Below are positions 43,751-53,612 of a stretch of 64,000 nt of DNA, piece after piece (position 1 is the first letter of the stretch; the number at the start of each line of letters is the position of its first letter). Position numbers and translations under genes: made by a program. A model generated the notes under the pieces. It searched no databases. It was not told the DNA's origin and worked only from the letters and a program-made list of their open reading frames with translations. This stretch comes from Serripes groenlandicus (taxonomy: Eukaryota; Mollusca; Bivalvia; Cardiida; Cardiidae), in the NCBI GenBank assembly GCA_031761405.1, contig JASEVX010000007.1:38430734-38494733 (forward strand), given 5' to 3'.

Positions 43751-44192
43751 CAGTGGAGTCGGGATAACTCGAACTCGAAAGCGACCAATAACTTACTTCG
43801 AGTTATCGACGTGTTTGGAGTGTTCCGTCTATTTATGCTAAATCAATTTATACTTTTTAAAGTGTTGAATGTGAAAAGCGAGCAAGTGATCAAATCCTAT
43901 TAATCCTTTCCCACCTACTGACGCATCTTGACGCATATGCAGCAGACGACTTTTGAAAACATAGTGACAAAAGGAGAAATTGCTCAAAACGACCATTTAT
44001 AGAGATCATTATTTTCCATAGTTTTTTCTAGATGTTTTCAAAATCGTCTGCTGCGGATTTGTTGTATGTGGGAAGGGGGTTAAGAAAACAGCACAGCGCT
44101 CCTGTTTTGATAAACAGATGCGTTCATAAAAATGGTTCGACTTAAACGAATTACTCGAATGATCCCATGGTCGAGTTATAGCGAGTCTACTG
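43751..44192. mobile_element. TA-flanked CAGT element with a nested family A copy
   Basis: Left CAGTGGAGTCGGGATAACTC, right GAGTTATAGCGAGTCTACTG: imperfect terminal inverted repeats of about 22 bp flanked by TA. CAGT-type ends with TA targets are typical of pogo/Tigger-type Tc1-mariner relatives. A family A element (43900-44093) sits inside. Confidence 0.7.
43900..44093 (-). mobile_element. Family A old copy, nested
   Basis: TTAATCCTTTCCCACCTACT to TATGTGGGAAGGGGGTTAA, internally shortened. Confidence 0.7.
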
Positions 44193-44194
44193 TA

Positions 44195-44677
44195 CCTGAT
44201 CTTATAACTTCTACTCGAACATATTAATGAGCTACAACATGCAGGAACAGCTTCAGTAAATACGGACAAAAATCGTTGTCAGCAGTTTTTCAAAAACGCA
44301 AGCGTTCGCCATCATTTTAAAGTAGTTGGGTAAAAATCGAATAGTTTTAAGTTACTAGAAACAACTATCAAACGTATATAGTTGTCTTTGTATTATTAGT
44401 ATCATACCCAAGGGATTTCCGTGATTATGAAATGACTTAATGGCGTTCAGGGAGGATACTGATCAGATTGAGCAAATGTAAAGGGTGATCTGGATCTTCG
44501 CTGGGCAAAATCCCGAAGGTCGAGTTTCCTTTGGCGTGACCCTAGTGTAAGTGCAAATTGCTTTGTTTATGAATGGTTACTAATAACCATATGTAAAATA
44601 AATGCTCGATCAGATTGTTTATCTGCACAGACTGATAAGAGCCTTCGATGACTTCCGCTAATACATAAACACCACAT
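44195..44677. other. No supported feature
   Basis: Includes a stretch near 44450-44530 (GATCTGGATCTTCGCTGGGC) of a type also seen weakly near 27715. No gene. Confidence 0.3.
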
Positions 44678-44891
44678 TTAACCCTTTCCCTCATACGACA
44701 ATTCTGCAGCAGACGACTTTGAACATATTTTGTTTCCATAATTGAATGGATAACCTATGACAAAAAGTGGAAAACATTGTGGCAAAAGGAGAAAGTGCAC
44801 GTTTTGTGCAATTTCTTTTTTGTCACTATGTTTTCAAAAAGCCGTCTGCTGCAGAGGCGTCAGAAAGCGTCTATATGAGGGAAAGGATTAA
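44678..44891 (+). mobile_element. Family A young copy, 16-bp internal deletion
   Basis: 214 bp. TTTTGTTTCCATAATTG replaces the longer TTTTGTCAAAACATAGAAAA segment. TTAA at both ends. Confidence 0.9.
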
Positions 44892-45104
44892 AAAAATAAA
44901 AATCAAAAGATGATTTCTGTTTCGTTTGTGTGCTCGCGAAATGGGTACAGGATGAAAGGCGAATGTATATAAATAAACTCAACGGCATGTGTGCCTTTTT
45001 TATTTTGTCAATCAATGCTTTTAAGGGACTGTATCATAATTTATACAATCAACATAAACTAATCTAAATCAGTCCTTAAAGATGCTGAACTCCAGAAAAT
45101 AGGT

Positions 45105-45417
45105 ACTATAGTTAAAGTTTTAAAACTGGTCAAAAGTTGTCTTGAAATATTATAGAAACATAATTCTGGGATAAAATTAGAGTAATAATTTCACTTTCCA
45201 GTACCATAAACATCTAAATATTGATCGTTTATGCTTCATTTATACTGGGTAGACATATCCAGTAAGCCCAAATTTTGTACATTTTCATGACTTTTAATTG
45301 ACAGTCTTTCAACATTTACTCCCAAAATGTTTTTGAACTACTTATTACTTCCTTTGTTGTCACTATTAGCAATATTTACAGAAGTTTCAAAATCTTCATC
45401 TGGAGTTCAGCACCTTA
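45105..45417 (+). repeat. Dispersed repeat, copy 2 of 2
   Basis: Direct partner of 11755-12066 with many substitutions and small indels. Confidence 0.75.
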
Positions 45418-45558
45418 TGGTTGGTAAATTGCATGGGAGGAGTGCTGTATAATTATGGTGCCAGAGAATCAGATAACTATTCACTAGGTGAACTGGTCGC
45501 CGTGGTATTACTGAAATGCTGTTGAAAATAGAATTCAATTAAAAACAAATCAATACAT
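45413..45558 (+). mobile_element. SINE 3' fragment
   Basis: GGTGAACTGGTCGCCGTGGTA, TTACTGAAATGCTGTTGAAA and AAACAAATCAATAC resemble the 3' end of the tRNA-type SINEs. Confidence 0.5.
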
Positions 45559-45961
45559 AAATGGATGGTTTATTATTAGAGCCGATTGCGTGCTCAAATA
45601 TCAAATTATAGGAAATAACTATGTATGTTTTATGCGTCACACAAGGAGTTGTTGAACGTCCTTTTAATCTTGCTTTAGTTTTATTGTATACAATTAATAC
45701 CATTCTTTTTCTCCCGATTAGTTTCACTTTGGAAAATTCCAATATGAGCATAAGAATAAGGTTATGGGTTTATCTGATAGACGGTAAAATATATATAGAG
45801 AATCATATTCTTGATCTGTTACTTGTTGTGTATGCATTCATGTGTAATGCCTTAAGATGATAATAAAATTTCATTTAAAAAATGTGTTGGTCTTTTTAAA
45901 CTATTTCATATATCGATCCAATTGCTCCAGTTCCTCTGCCGCAATCAATGGGCTTACAATA

Positions 45962-46862
45962 GTTCATGTGGTATTGGTGTTTTACGCCACTTTCAACATT
46001 ATTAAAGTTATATCACGGCGTTTCCTGGATAAGTTACCAGTACTTCTTGTCCATTCAGTTATATCACGGCGTTTCCTGGATAAGTTACCAGTACTTCTTG
46101 TCCATTCAGTTATATCACGGCGTTTCTTGATAAGTTACCAGTACTTCTGGTCCATTCAGTTATATCACGGCGTTTCCTGGATAAGTTACCAGTACTCTTG
46201 TCCATTCAGTATATCACGGCGTTTCCTGGATAAGTTACCAGTACTTCTTGTCCATTCAGTTATATCACGGCGTTTCTTGGATAAGTTACCAGTACTTCTG
46301 GTCCATTCAGTTATATCACGGCGTTTCCTGGATAAGTTACCAGTACTTCTTGTCCATTCAATTATATCACGGCGTTTCCTGGATAAGTTACCAGTACTTC
46401 TGGTCCATTCAGTTATATCACGGCGTTTCATGGATAAGTTACCAGTACTTCTGGTCCATTCAGTTATATCACGACGTTTCCTGGATAAGTTACAAGTACT
46501 TCTGGTCCATTCAGTTATATCACGGCGTTTCCTGGATAAGTTACCAGTACTACTAGTCCATTCAGTTATACCACGGCGTTTCCAGGATAAGCTACCAGTA
46601 CTTCTGGTCCATTCAGTTATATCACGGCGTTTCCAGGATAAGTTACCAGTACTTCTGGTCCATTCAGTTATATCACGGCGTTTCCTGGATAAGTTACCAG
46701 TACTTCTGGTCCATTTACCCTGACCACCAGCGAGTCAGTCGCAATGCTAACCCCACAATCCTTAGGATCGAGGGGGGCAGCCATTACTACAATTGTTAAA
46801 GACTTCGCATGACCCACAATCTCCTGCTCCCGAGTCGGACGTTCTAACCCCAAACGGTAACT
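45962..46862 (-). mobile_element. Type 2 SINE expanded by an internal 51-bp array
   Basis: The outer parts are a normal reversed SINE: GGTGTTTTACGCCACTTTC at 45970 and, after the array, AGCGAGTCAGTCGCAATGC, GGGCAGCCATTACTAC and a decayed head to about 46862. Between them the segment from TTATATCACGGCG to GGTCCATTCAG is repeated. Confidence 0.85.
46007..46713. repeat. 51-bp minisatellite, about 14 units, open in frame
   Basis: Unit TTATATCACGGCGTTTCCTG, GATAAGTTACCAGTACTTCT, GGTCCATTCAG. Since 51 = 3 x 17, one plus-strand frame stays open for 288 codons (45857-46723) with a 17-residue period, R-R-F-L-D-K-L-P-V-L-L-V-H-S. Two units near 46190-46215 carry single-base deletions. It lies in SINE-derived sequence, so coding is unlikely. 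Confidence 0.95.
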
Positions 46863-46975
46863 AGTCTACGTGAAGGTATGCAATTGCATAGGAAGAATGT
46901 TCGAGAAAGCAGGAAACACAAGGTTACCTGAACTGAGCTCCGTTATTTTTGAAAATGGCGATAAAATTCAACCGA
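46863..46975 (+). mobile_element. Type 1 SINE 3' fragment, diverged
   Basis: TATGCAATTGCATAGGAAGA, AGAAAGCAGGAAACACAAGG and GATAAAATTCAACCGATTAAT track the 3' half of type 1. Confidence 0.4.
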
Positions 46976-46989
46976 TTAATCTGCCATAA

Positions 46990-47245
46990 ACAACTTCAAA
47001 ACACCGCACGATTTTACGCCGCTTTCAACAATGTTTCAGTTACATTATGACAGTTCCTAGGTAAACTACCAGTACAGTTACTATGTTCATCCGACACCGA
47101 ACTATCAGTTACTATACTAGTCACGATACCCGAGTGTCAGGAAGCAACTACTACCTATTTCAAAAGCTTAAGTATGACCCGACCTAGGATCGAACATTTG
47201 TCTTCATGTCCCGAGGTGAACGTAATTACCATTGGCCCCGAATAT
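46990..47245 (-). mobile_element. Type 2 SINE, diverged
   Basis: TTTTACGCCGCTTTCAACAA at the left and the reversed B-box region GACCTAGGATCGAAC with CCGAGGTGAACG at the right. Confidence 0.6.
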
Positions 47246-47284
47246 TATATATATATTTTGCATTAAGACGATTTAATGGCTACA

Positions 47285-47472
47285 ACAAATCTGAATATGA
47301 CGACCTTGGAAACATCTAGGCTTAACATATTGAAGATCTCTATAAGGAAAGAATATTTAATACATTGAGTTGAAAACATTTAGGCAAAAGGAGAAATCGA
47401 TCATAATATTACTGTAATTTCTCCTTCTGGCCACAATGTTTTTTCAAAAGTTGTCTGCAGAGAGTGAAACGG
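47285..47472 (+). mobile_element. Family A old copy, degenerate
   Basis: CAACAAATCTGAATATGACGA, GAAAACATTTAGGCAAAAGG, TTTCTCCTTCTGGCCACAAT and TTGTCTGCAGAG. Confidence 0.45.
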
Positions 47473-47726
47473 ATAATCAGGCTCGGCTATGTTCGTTATT
47501 TAGTCATAGATGGTTCCTGGTAACTAGAGTCTAATCGGATCAGATAGCAAGAATGTGCATGCTTATATAGCCTACAGTTGATAGGATAATGCTGAAGTGG
47601 GTTTCTCTGGATCACCGATCATATGATCCCATTATCCCTATGCATTTGGGCTTCAGTTAACACTTCGAAGTTTTGACAACCGGTATATACCCTCTGCAAA
47701 CCATTATTCCTGCATTTTGTTTTCAG

Positions 47727-47933
47727 ACAAAGGAAGTAACTGATATCACGACAAACAAAATCTTCATTAGGTCAAAGGGAAGTAAATCATTTTCCATAGG
47801 CGACCATTATAGCGTTATGGGTTATGGTTCGTTACTAGCAAATGAATTAACACATATTCCTATATCAAAACTAAAGTTCATTCTTAGAACTACCAAAAAA
47901 GCAAAACAAACCCACATGTTCACCGTTGTTTGA
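47727..47933 (+). CDS. Exon-like ORF ending in a stop
   Basis: The acceptor TGCATTTTGTTTTCAG precedes 47727. The frame then runs exactly 68 codons plus TGA (phase 0). The peptide is balanced in composition, with I-F-I-R-S-K-G-S-K-S-F-S-I-G-D-H-Y and a basic end. The K-G...G-D-H-Y-x-V-M-G stretch recalls netrin-type (NTR) domains, but this is a loose resemblance. No partner exon was identified and there is no clear poly(A) signal. Confidence 0.3.
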   Translation, partial: TKEVTDITTNKIFIRSKGSKSFSIGDHYSVMGYGSLLANELTHIPISKLKFILRTTKKAKQTHMFTVV

Positions 47934-48246
47934 CAGAGCTAGGAGGTCAAATCAAAGGTCACCCTTATCCCGCACTGAATTTTACTTTCAATTTCAGAAA
48001 ATACAGCATGTTCTGAAAATGGTTATTAGAGCGTCAACATAGCTAAAAGCAAGCACTATTTTGGTTATAAATCAGTCAGAGGTTATTCAACTTTATGAAA
48101 ATCACTTTCAACTTTCAACAAAATCATTATTGTCCAATGGAGCCAACCTCAGTCTTATATATTCATCTGAAAATTGTCTGCCCGGCAAGCCGATCCGATT
48201 TACTTCCTTTGACCATTAGTTATTTCCCTTCTTACATTAGCAACCA

Positions 48247-48470
48247 TTGTGGTTTAACGCCGCTTCAACATGTTTTTCAGTCACATTACGGCAGATTCAC
48301 ATAGCCATGTATTTCCTGGCTTTCTCACACAAGAACTCAACAGCCTTTCCAAGCAACTGGATGCTTTTCAAATTAGGCTGTAAGCCCATTGGGGGACGAC
48401 GAATGGCGATATCATTTACATTTGTCAAACGTCGGAAAGAATGTTAGCTAGGGTTCGAACTCGCATCCAC
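48247..48470 (-). mobile_element. Type 1 SINE, diverged
   Basis: GTTTAACGCCGCTTCAACAT, CACATTACGGCAG, TTTCCTGGCTTTCTCACAC, AGCCCATTGGGGGACGACG and, at the right, TAGGGTTCGAACTCGC, the reversed B-box region. Confidence 0.65.
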
Positions 48471-48473
48471 TTA

Positions 48474-48712
48474 AACTAGAACTATCACTGAAGATGATAA
48501 ATACCCCCTAAACAGCACCTTGACCTACACCATAACTTAATAAGTAAAAGGGACATAACTCTGTAAAATAACATGCAATTGTAGGATATGCACATCTCCT
48601 CTTGGTATAGAAGCTTCATGTAAAATGTTTATTGAATTCTACCCAGTGGTGTAAGAAACAGGCCGGACAAAATGTGGCTTCCGACCAACCCCTCTTCGAA
48701 GGGGGTATAATG
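48474..48712. repeat. Dispersed repeat with AATACCCCC / GGGGGTATA ends
   Basis: Starts AACTAGAACTATCACTGAAG, GATGATAAATACCCCC and ends AAGGGGGTATAATGAC. A second copy is at 52996-53290. Short inverted ends; family unknown to me. Confidence 0.65.
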
Positions 48713-48714
48713 AC

Positions 48715-49046
48715 ATTTTCTTTAATCTAAATAAAATTGATAAAGAAAAATACGCTATATAATGCCTAAATAATGTTAAAGATAAACAAAAAAGTTGCAG
48801 AACAGAAAGGTTAGATAGAAGATGTTAACGCATGCAGTGGTGAGCTAAAAACGTGTGTTGACTAAGCGATCTTATTATAAATTTTAGGCAAGTGGGCAAC
48901 AACAAAAGTAAATATGACAAAATACAAAACCTTAGGTAGCTATACACATCATTTATTCATGTAATGTACTATTCACAAGAAACGATGAAACCGAGGTCTA
49001 GATAAGGAGTAGAAGAATGATCTTTGTCCTACGATGTTTTCAACGG
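48715..49046. other. No supported feature
   Basis: AT-rich. Fragment AAACCGAGGTCTAGATAAGG at about 48989 also resembles sequences near 15890 and 49870. Confidence 0.3.
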
Positions 49047-49274
49047 TTAACCCTTTCCCACATACAGCATATCTGCAGCAGACGACTTTGAAGCCATTCA
49101 GTATAAAATATGAAAAGTCTCTATAAATGAAGGTATAAATACTGAAAACAGTTGAAAACGTGATAAAAGGAGAAATTGCTAGTTTCGAGCAATTTCTCCT
49201 TTTGCTACAAAAAGGTTTTCAAGAGTCGTCTGCTGCAGATGTGTCAAAATGTGTCTACAGGTGGGAAAGGGTCA
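49047..49274 (+). mobile_element. Family A old copy, well preserved
   Basis: TTAACCCTTTCCCACATACA to GGTGGGAAAGGGTCA. Hairpin AGAAATTGCTAG / CGAGCAATTTCT belongs to the GCTC-type older stem. Confidence 0.8.
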
Positions 49275-49653
49275 TATCAAATAAGACAAGATAGATGATA
49301 ATGGGTCCACACCTTATACTTATATATATAAGGTAAGAAACCAATACCACCCCACCTGCTAGAGCTCGAGAGTTGCATTGACTCCAATCTTTCAGACCCA
49401 TTTAGCCAGCTCTTACGGTTCAAGCAAGGGTCAGACTGTGGCTGCCATTCTTACTGAGTGTCCGCCAGACACAGGAGCGTTCTTATACCGTAAACTAAAC
49501 TCTATGTTGTGGGTACAAAAATAATCAACAAACAGTGACGATTTTTTTTAGTACCAACAACATAGAATTTTCAGTTTGAATAAGGATGTAGGACCATGTT
49601 ATACCCACTTGACTAGACCTTTGATAAAATATATATACAATGGGTGAAAAATG

Positions 49654-49825
49654 CTAAACCTTTCGCTGCCAAAGGCAATTAAAGGTTTTTGCAAACAATG
49701 CAGATTCAGGTGTCAGCTGAAATCTGCATTGTTTGCCACTTAGACATTAAATTTGACCAAATTCCCTGTTAGAGGAAAAATAAAAATGGTCCAATTTTCA
49801 ACATGGATGATTCAACTTTGTGAAA
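49654..49825. mobile_element. Family B remnant
   Basis: TTTCGCTGCCAAAGGCAATTA, TTTTTGCAAACAATGCAGAT and TCTGCATTGTTTGCC are family B motifs. The central splice-like palindrome is collapsed and the far end decayed. Confidence 0.5.
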
Positions 49826-49868
49826 TGCGTATGTTTTAAAAGTAATCAGACATGAGTGAGCATAGTGA

Positions 49869-49925
49869 CACAGGTCCAGATAAGGAGGAAAATGAAAAAT
49901 GTCACTTATCTAGAACTCTGTGGTG
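49869..49925. repeat. Short imperfect inverted repeat
   Basis: CACAGGTCCAGATAAGG pairs loosely with CTTATCTAGAACTCTGTGG. Similar motifs occur near 15690. Confidence 0.4.
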
Positions 49926-49964
49926 AAATATGAAATTTTTAACCAGACTTACTTATTTTTACTT

Positions 49965-50191
49965 TTAACCTTTTCCCTCATACGACAATTCTGCAGCAGA
50001 CGACTTTGAACGTATTTTGTCAAAACATAGAAAATCTCCATAATTGAATGGATAACCTATGACGAAAAGTGGAAAATATTGTGGCAAAAGGAGAAATTGC
50101 AAGTTTTGTGCAATTTCTTCTTTTGTCACTATGTTTTCAAAAAGCCGTCCGCAGAGGCATCCGAAAGCGTCTATATGAGGGAAAGGATTAA
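49965..50191 (+). mobile_element. Family A young copy
   Basis: 227 bp, TTAA both ends, with a 5-base loss in the right GTCTGCTGCAG motif (GTCCGCAG). Confidence 0.9.
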
Positions 50192-50349
50192 CAGGAGGGT
50201 TAGTGTGCCACTTCTACGACAGCATTTCAGAATAACCGTATGTGCATAATTCTGATATATTCATGCAAAATGGTTGTAACTACATCTTGCTGTAAGTTAC
50301 ACCAGTGTTGCATGAACCCCATGGTATTTATTCATCATATATATATGCT

Positions 50350-50560
50350 TTTATTGGTGTTTGACGCCAATTTCAACATTATTTCAGTTATATCATGGCG
50401 ACAGTTCACTTATTCATGATCCCTGGGTTAACGAACCAGTACAAATGTACTAGGCTAAGAAATGTGCCTTGACCACAGTACTCCACCATGACCGTAATGG
50501 AGCTTGAACCTGGGATGCCCAGTTTCAAATCCCTGATGCTAGTCACTAGACCACTTCCCA
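50350..50560 (-). mobile_element. Type 3 SINE
   Basis: TTGGTGTTTGACGCCAATTTC, CAGTTATATCATGGCGACAG, TCATGATCCCTGGGTTAACG and GGAGCTTGAACCTGGGATGC (reversed B-box region). Confidence 0.7.
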
Positions 50561-51070
50561 TTTTTATATGCACATGTGGACCAAGACAGGTGTTTACATC
50601 AACACATTCTACTCTGAGGCGTCACCATTCTCCTAAACTAAACTTCAACGACATGATGGAAGTGAAGCTCGATTCAACAGCTCCTTTTGTCTGTTCTTAC
50701 AATGAAGACCGGTTCAGACATGACTATCTTAATGCAGAAATAGTGTTAATGTTGCATGTTTTATTATCTTTAGACTGCATCTTGAGCTATATATTTTTGA
50801 AACAATTATCTATCATATTTTGGCCAAACCACACGAAAGCCAACTTTGGGACTTTTCAACAAATAAAGATCCAGATCAGCATGCCCTTCCGACTAGTTTG
50901 ATAATATTCTTCCCTGTAGAAATCTAGTCCCACACATATCTATGCAATCTCAAGTGAGCCATTGTGAGCAACTTTGATGATACAACGGTGCAATTTGATG
51001 GTAAATGTATTTCATATCAAAACCTCTGAATGTCTGTTTGTGTGGTATGGCTCAATGGCGTGTCTAAATG
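50561..51070. other. LSM8 3' side, no exon recognised
   Basis: Minus-strand AATAAA-type motifs occur here (for example near 50758) and could end the LSM8 transcript, but none is decisive. The 137-codon plus frame starting in the SINE has no support. Confidence 0.3.
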
Positions 51071-51270
51071 TTAACCCTTTCCCACATGTAGATGCATATA
51101 AATGTGTCTGCAGCAGACGACTTCAGAAAACATTGTGGCAAAAGGAGAAATTGCTCTTGATGATAAAATTTTCCTTTTGCACAATGAATGTAGAAAAGAT
51201 TCAATATATTTTTGGCAACTTATTTTCAAAGTCATCTGCTGCATAGTTGTCATATGTGGGAAATGGTTAT
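51071..51270 (-). mobile_element. Family A old copy
   Basis: TTAACCCTTTCCCACATGTA to TATGTGGGAAATGGTTAT. It lies about 90 bases beyond the LSM8 stop codon and may fall in the 3' UTR. Confidence 0.75.
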
Positions 51271-51359
51271 TGTAAACACAGGTATCAGTGATGTAGGTAA
51301 ATTTAAACATGTCTGTGTTGATTCCCTGTCTGTCCAAATGTACTATCCCATGTCCATTT

Positions 51360-51450
51360 TCAGTGTACAATAGCGTTGAGAGGCTCTGCTTTAATGTTTG
51401 GATAATCAAGTGAGCTGTCTGTGTCATCATCTACTTCCCCAATAACGGCT
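51360..51450 (-). CDS. LSM8: LSM8 exon 4: C-terminal tail and stop
   Basis: U6 snRNA-associated Sm-like protein LSm8. The first base completes the Val67 codon split at the previous donor. The remaining 29 residues follow R-G-D-N-V with A-V-I-G-E-V-D-D-D-T-D-S-S-L-D and end E-P-L-N-A-I-V-H. This acidic tail, with its N-I-K-A-E-P-L-N motif, is diagnostic for LSm8 among Lsm proteins. The acceptor is TATATTTTTCATTCAG on the minus strand. Stop TGA at 51360-51362. LSm8 joins LSm2-7 in the nuclear ring that binds the 3' oligo(U) of U6 snRNA for pre-mRNA splicing. Confidence 0.95.
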
Positions 51451-51484
51451 CTGAATGAAAAATATAAAACTTAATTTAGATTGT

Positions 51485-51560
51485 TTAACCCTTTTCCACT
51501 TACAGACGCATTGAGATGCATCTCACAGAATTAGTAAATTTTTCTCACAATGATTCATAT
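51485..51560 (+). mobile_element. Family A left-end fragment
   Basis: TTAACCCTTTTCCACTTACA then GACGCATTGAGATGC. The rest is lost. It is 34 bases upstream of the LSM8 exon 4 acceptor. Confidence 0.5.
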
Positions 51561-51608
51561 AGCAAGTTTGTATGAATATTCCAGTTATTCGGGTTGAAAT
51601 TGTAAGTA

Positions 51609-51793
51609 TGTAATCCTTTCTCACTTTTTGACATATCTGCAGCAGTCAAATTTTGAAAAAATTATGGCAAATGAGCATTTATTCCTGAGGCTATGTTTTT
51701 AAATCAATGCAATAATTAAACTTCCATGTATGGAGATGTTCCATACTTTGGCTTTATGGTTTCAAAGTTTGATGTATATAGGAAAGGGTTTAC
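51609..51793 (+). mobile_element. Family A old copy
   Basis: GTAATCCTTTCTCACTTTTTG, ATCTGCAGCAGTCAAAT and a right end TATATAGGAAAGGGTTTA. Confidence 0.55.
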
Positions 51794-51850
51794 CTAATTT
51801 AAAATATCAAAGTCAGTTCTGCTCTCAAAATGATATCCTTTTGTCTGTCA

Positions 51851-52119
51851 TGGGGTAGATTGATTGATTGTTTGGTGTTTTACGCTGCTTTCAACAATTT
51901 TGCAGTAATTTTAGTGTTTCTTTGATAAGCTACCAGCACTTCAGGTTGATTTATCTAGAGACCAGTCTGTCAATCTTAATTCTAGCCCCGCAACCCTGAG
52001 CTCCAAGGAGGGCAGCCATAACTAACATTTTAAAAGTCTTTGGTAAGACCCGACGGGGGATCGACCCCCAACCTCCCACATGTGAGGCGGACATTATACC
52101 ACTACACCACCAAGGAGGT
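51851..52119 (-). mobile_element. Type 2 SINE, nearly full length
   Basis: The minus strand has CTTGGTGGTGTAGTGGTATAA (A-box region), GGGGGTCGATCCCCCG (B-box region), AGTTATGGCTGCCCTCCTTG and an end ...GTAAAACACCAAACAATCAAT. Confidence 0.85.
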
Positions 52120-52176
52120 ACTGTCATGAGTTAGAGCAGAGGCCTTTAAGGTGTGATAAATACAATTTTTTTTTTA

Positions 52177-52411
52177 TTAACCCTTTCCCTCATACGACAA
52201 TTCTGCAGCAGACGACTTTGAACATATTTTGTCAAAGAGTAGAAAATCTCTATAATTGAATGGATAACCTAGCCTAGGACTAAAAGTGGAAAACATTGTG
52301 GCAAAAGGAGAAATTGCGAGTTTTGTGCAATTTCTTCTTTTGTCACTATGTTTTCAAATAGCCGTCTGCTGCAGAGGCGTCAGAAAGCGTCTATATGAGG
52401 AAAAGGGTGAA
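52177..52411 (+). mobile_element. Family A young copy
   Basis: 235 bp. The middle contains an extra CCTAGCCTAGGAC tandem piece. Left TTAA, right TGAA. Confidence 0.9.
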
Positions 52412-52440
52412 CAGTCATAAACTTATGGTGTAGGTACTAA

Positions 52441-53599
52441 AACAAGAGGGCCAAGATGGCCATAACTAAATCAATCACCTGAATATTTTCAAATTGTTTA
52501 CCTAAACGAGTCTATGTAAAACAAGTGATCCCCAGGGTGGGGCCATTTTTGACACCAGGGCTATAATTTGACCAATCTTGGTAGAGGAAGATAGATTTCA
52601 AATATCAACTTTTAGACAAGACTTTTTAAAGTTTTTCCCTATACAAGTATAATATTATGTAAAACAAGTGACCCGGGATGGGCCCATTTTTTAACCCTGG
52701 GCTATAATTTGAACAAGATTGGTAGAGGTCCAATAGATGTAGCTACATACCAAATATCAAAGGCCTGGGCCTTCTCCTTTTAGACAAGAAGATTTTTAAA
52801 GTTTTATCCCTATACAAGTCTATGTAAAACAAGTGACCCCAAGGGAGAGGCCATTTTTGACACAAGGGCTATATTTTGAACAATCTTGGTAGAGGTCCAC
52901 TAGATGAAGCTACATACTAAATATCAAAGGCCTTGGCCTTCTACTTTTAGAAAAGAATATTTTTAAAGTTTTTTCCCTATACGAGTCTATATAAAACTAG
53001 AAATATCACTGAAGGTGATGAATACCCCCATGTGGTGCCTGACAATATACATATGTATGAGAAATTAAAGGGGCCATAAATCACTTAAAAATAATTCCAG
53101 TGCAAACACGCCAACAATATGCACAACTACGCTTGGTATCAATCATTCTTGTGAAGTTATATTGAATTCTGACCAAGGGTTGCTGAGAAATAGTGTTCAC
53201 AAGAAATGTCTACAGACCAACGGACCGACCAACCGACAAACATGACTCCTATATAGCCCCTATATACTATGTATCTGGGGGTATAACAAGTGTCCCCTAG
53301 TCTAGGCTAGATGATGCTACATAACAAATATCAAAGGCATGGGCCTTCTACTTTCAGATTAGAAGATTTTTTAAGTTTTGGTTAACTCCCCTTTTTTATT
53401 GCCGTCACAACCAGAGTTCTCAAGGAAATTTGAATCTTTGAACAATTTTGAAAGAGGGCCACCAAAGAAACATTCCTGTGAAGTTTGTTTGAAATTGGTA
53501 CTGTGGTTAAGGAGGAGATGATGTTTAAAGCTAAAAGTTAACGACGGACAGAGAGTGATCAGAATAGCTCACCTTGAGCCTTTGGCTCAGGTGATCTAA
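52441..53599. mobile_element. Helitron-like element 1 with internal tandem units
   Basis: Starts near ACAAGAGGGCCAAGATGGCC. The interior repeats a unit of about 165 bp (TCTATGTAAAACAAGTGACC, GGGCTATAATTTGAACAA, AAATATCAAAGGCCTGGGCC). It ends CACCTTGAGCCTTTGGCTCA plus GGTGATCTAA: a 3' hairpin followed by CTAA, the CTRR terminus expected of Helitrons. A 5' TC end was not pinned down. It lies in LSM8 intron 3. Confidence 0.55.
52996..53290. repeat. Nested copy of the AATACCCCC / GGGGGTATA repeat
   Basis: AACTAGAAATATCACTGAAG then GATGAATACCCCC, ending CTGGGGGTATAAC. It breaks one internal unit of the Helitron-like element between TCTATATAAAAC and AAGTGTCCCC. Confidence 0.65.
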
Positions 53600-53612
53600 A
53601 AACAAAACAAGA

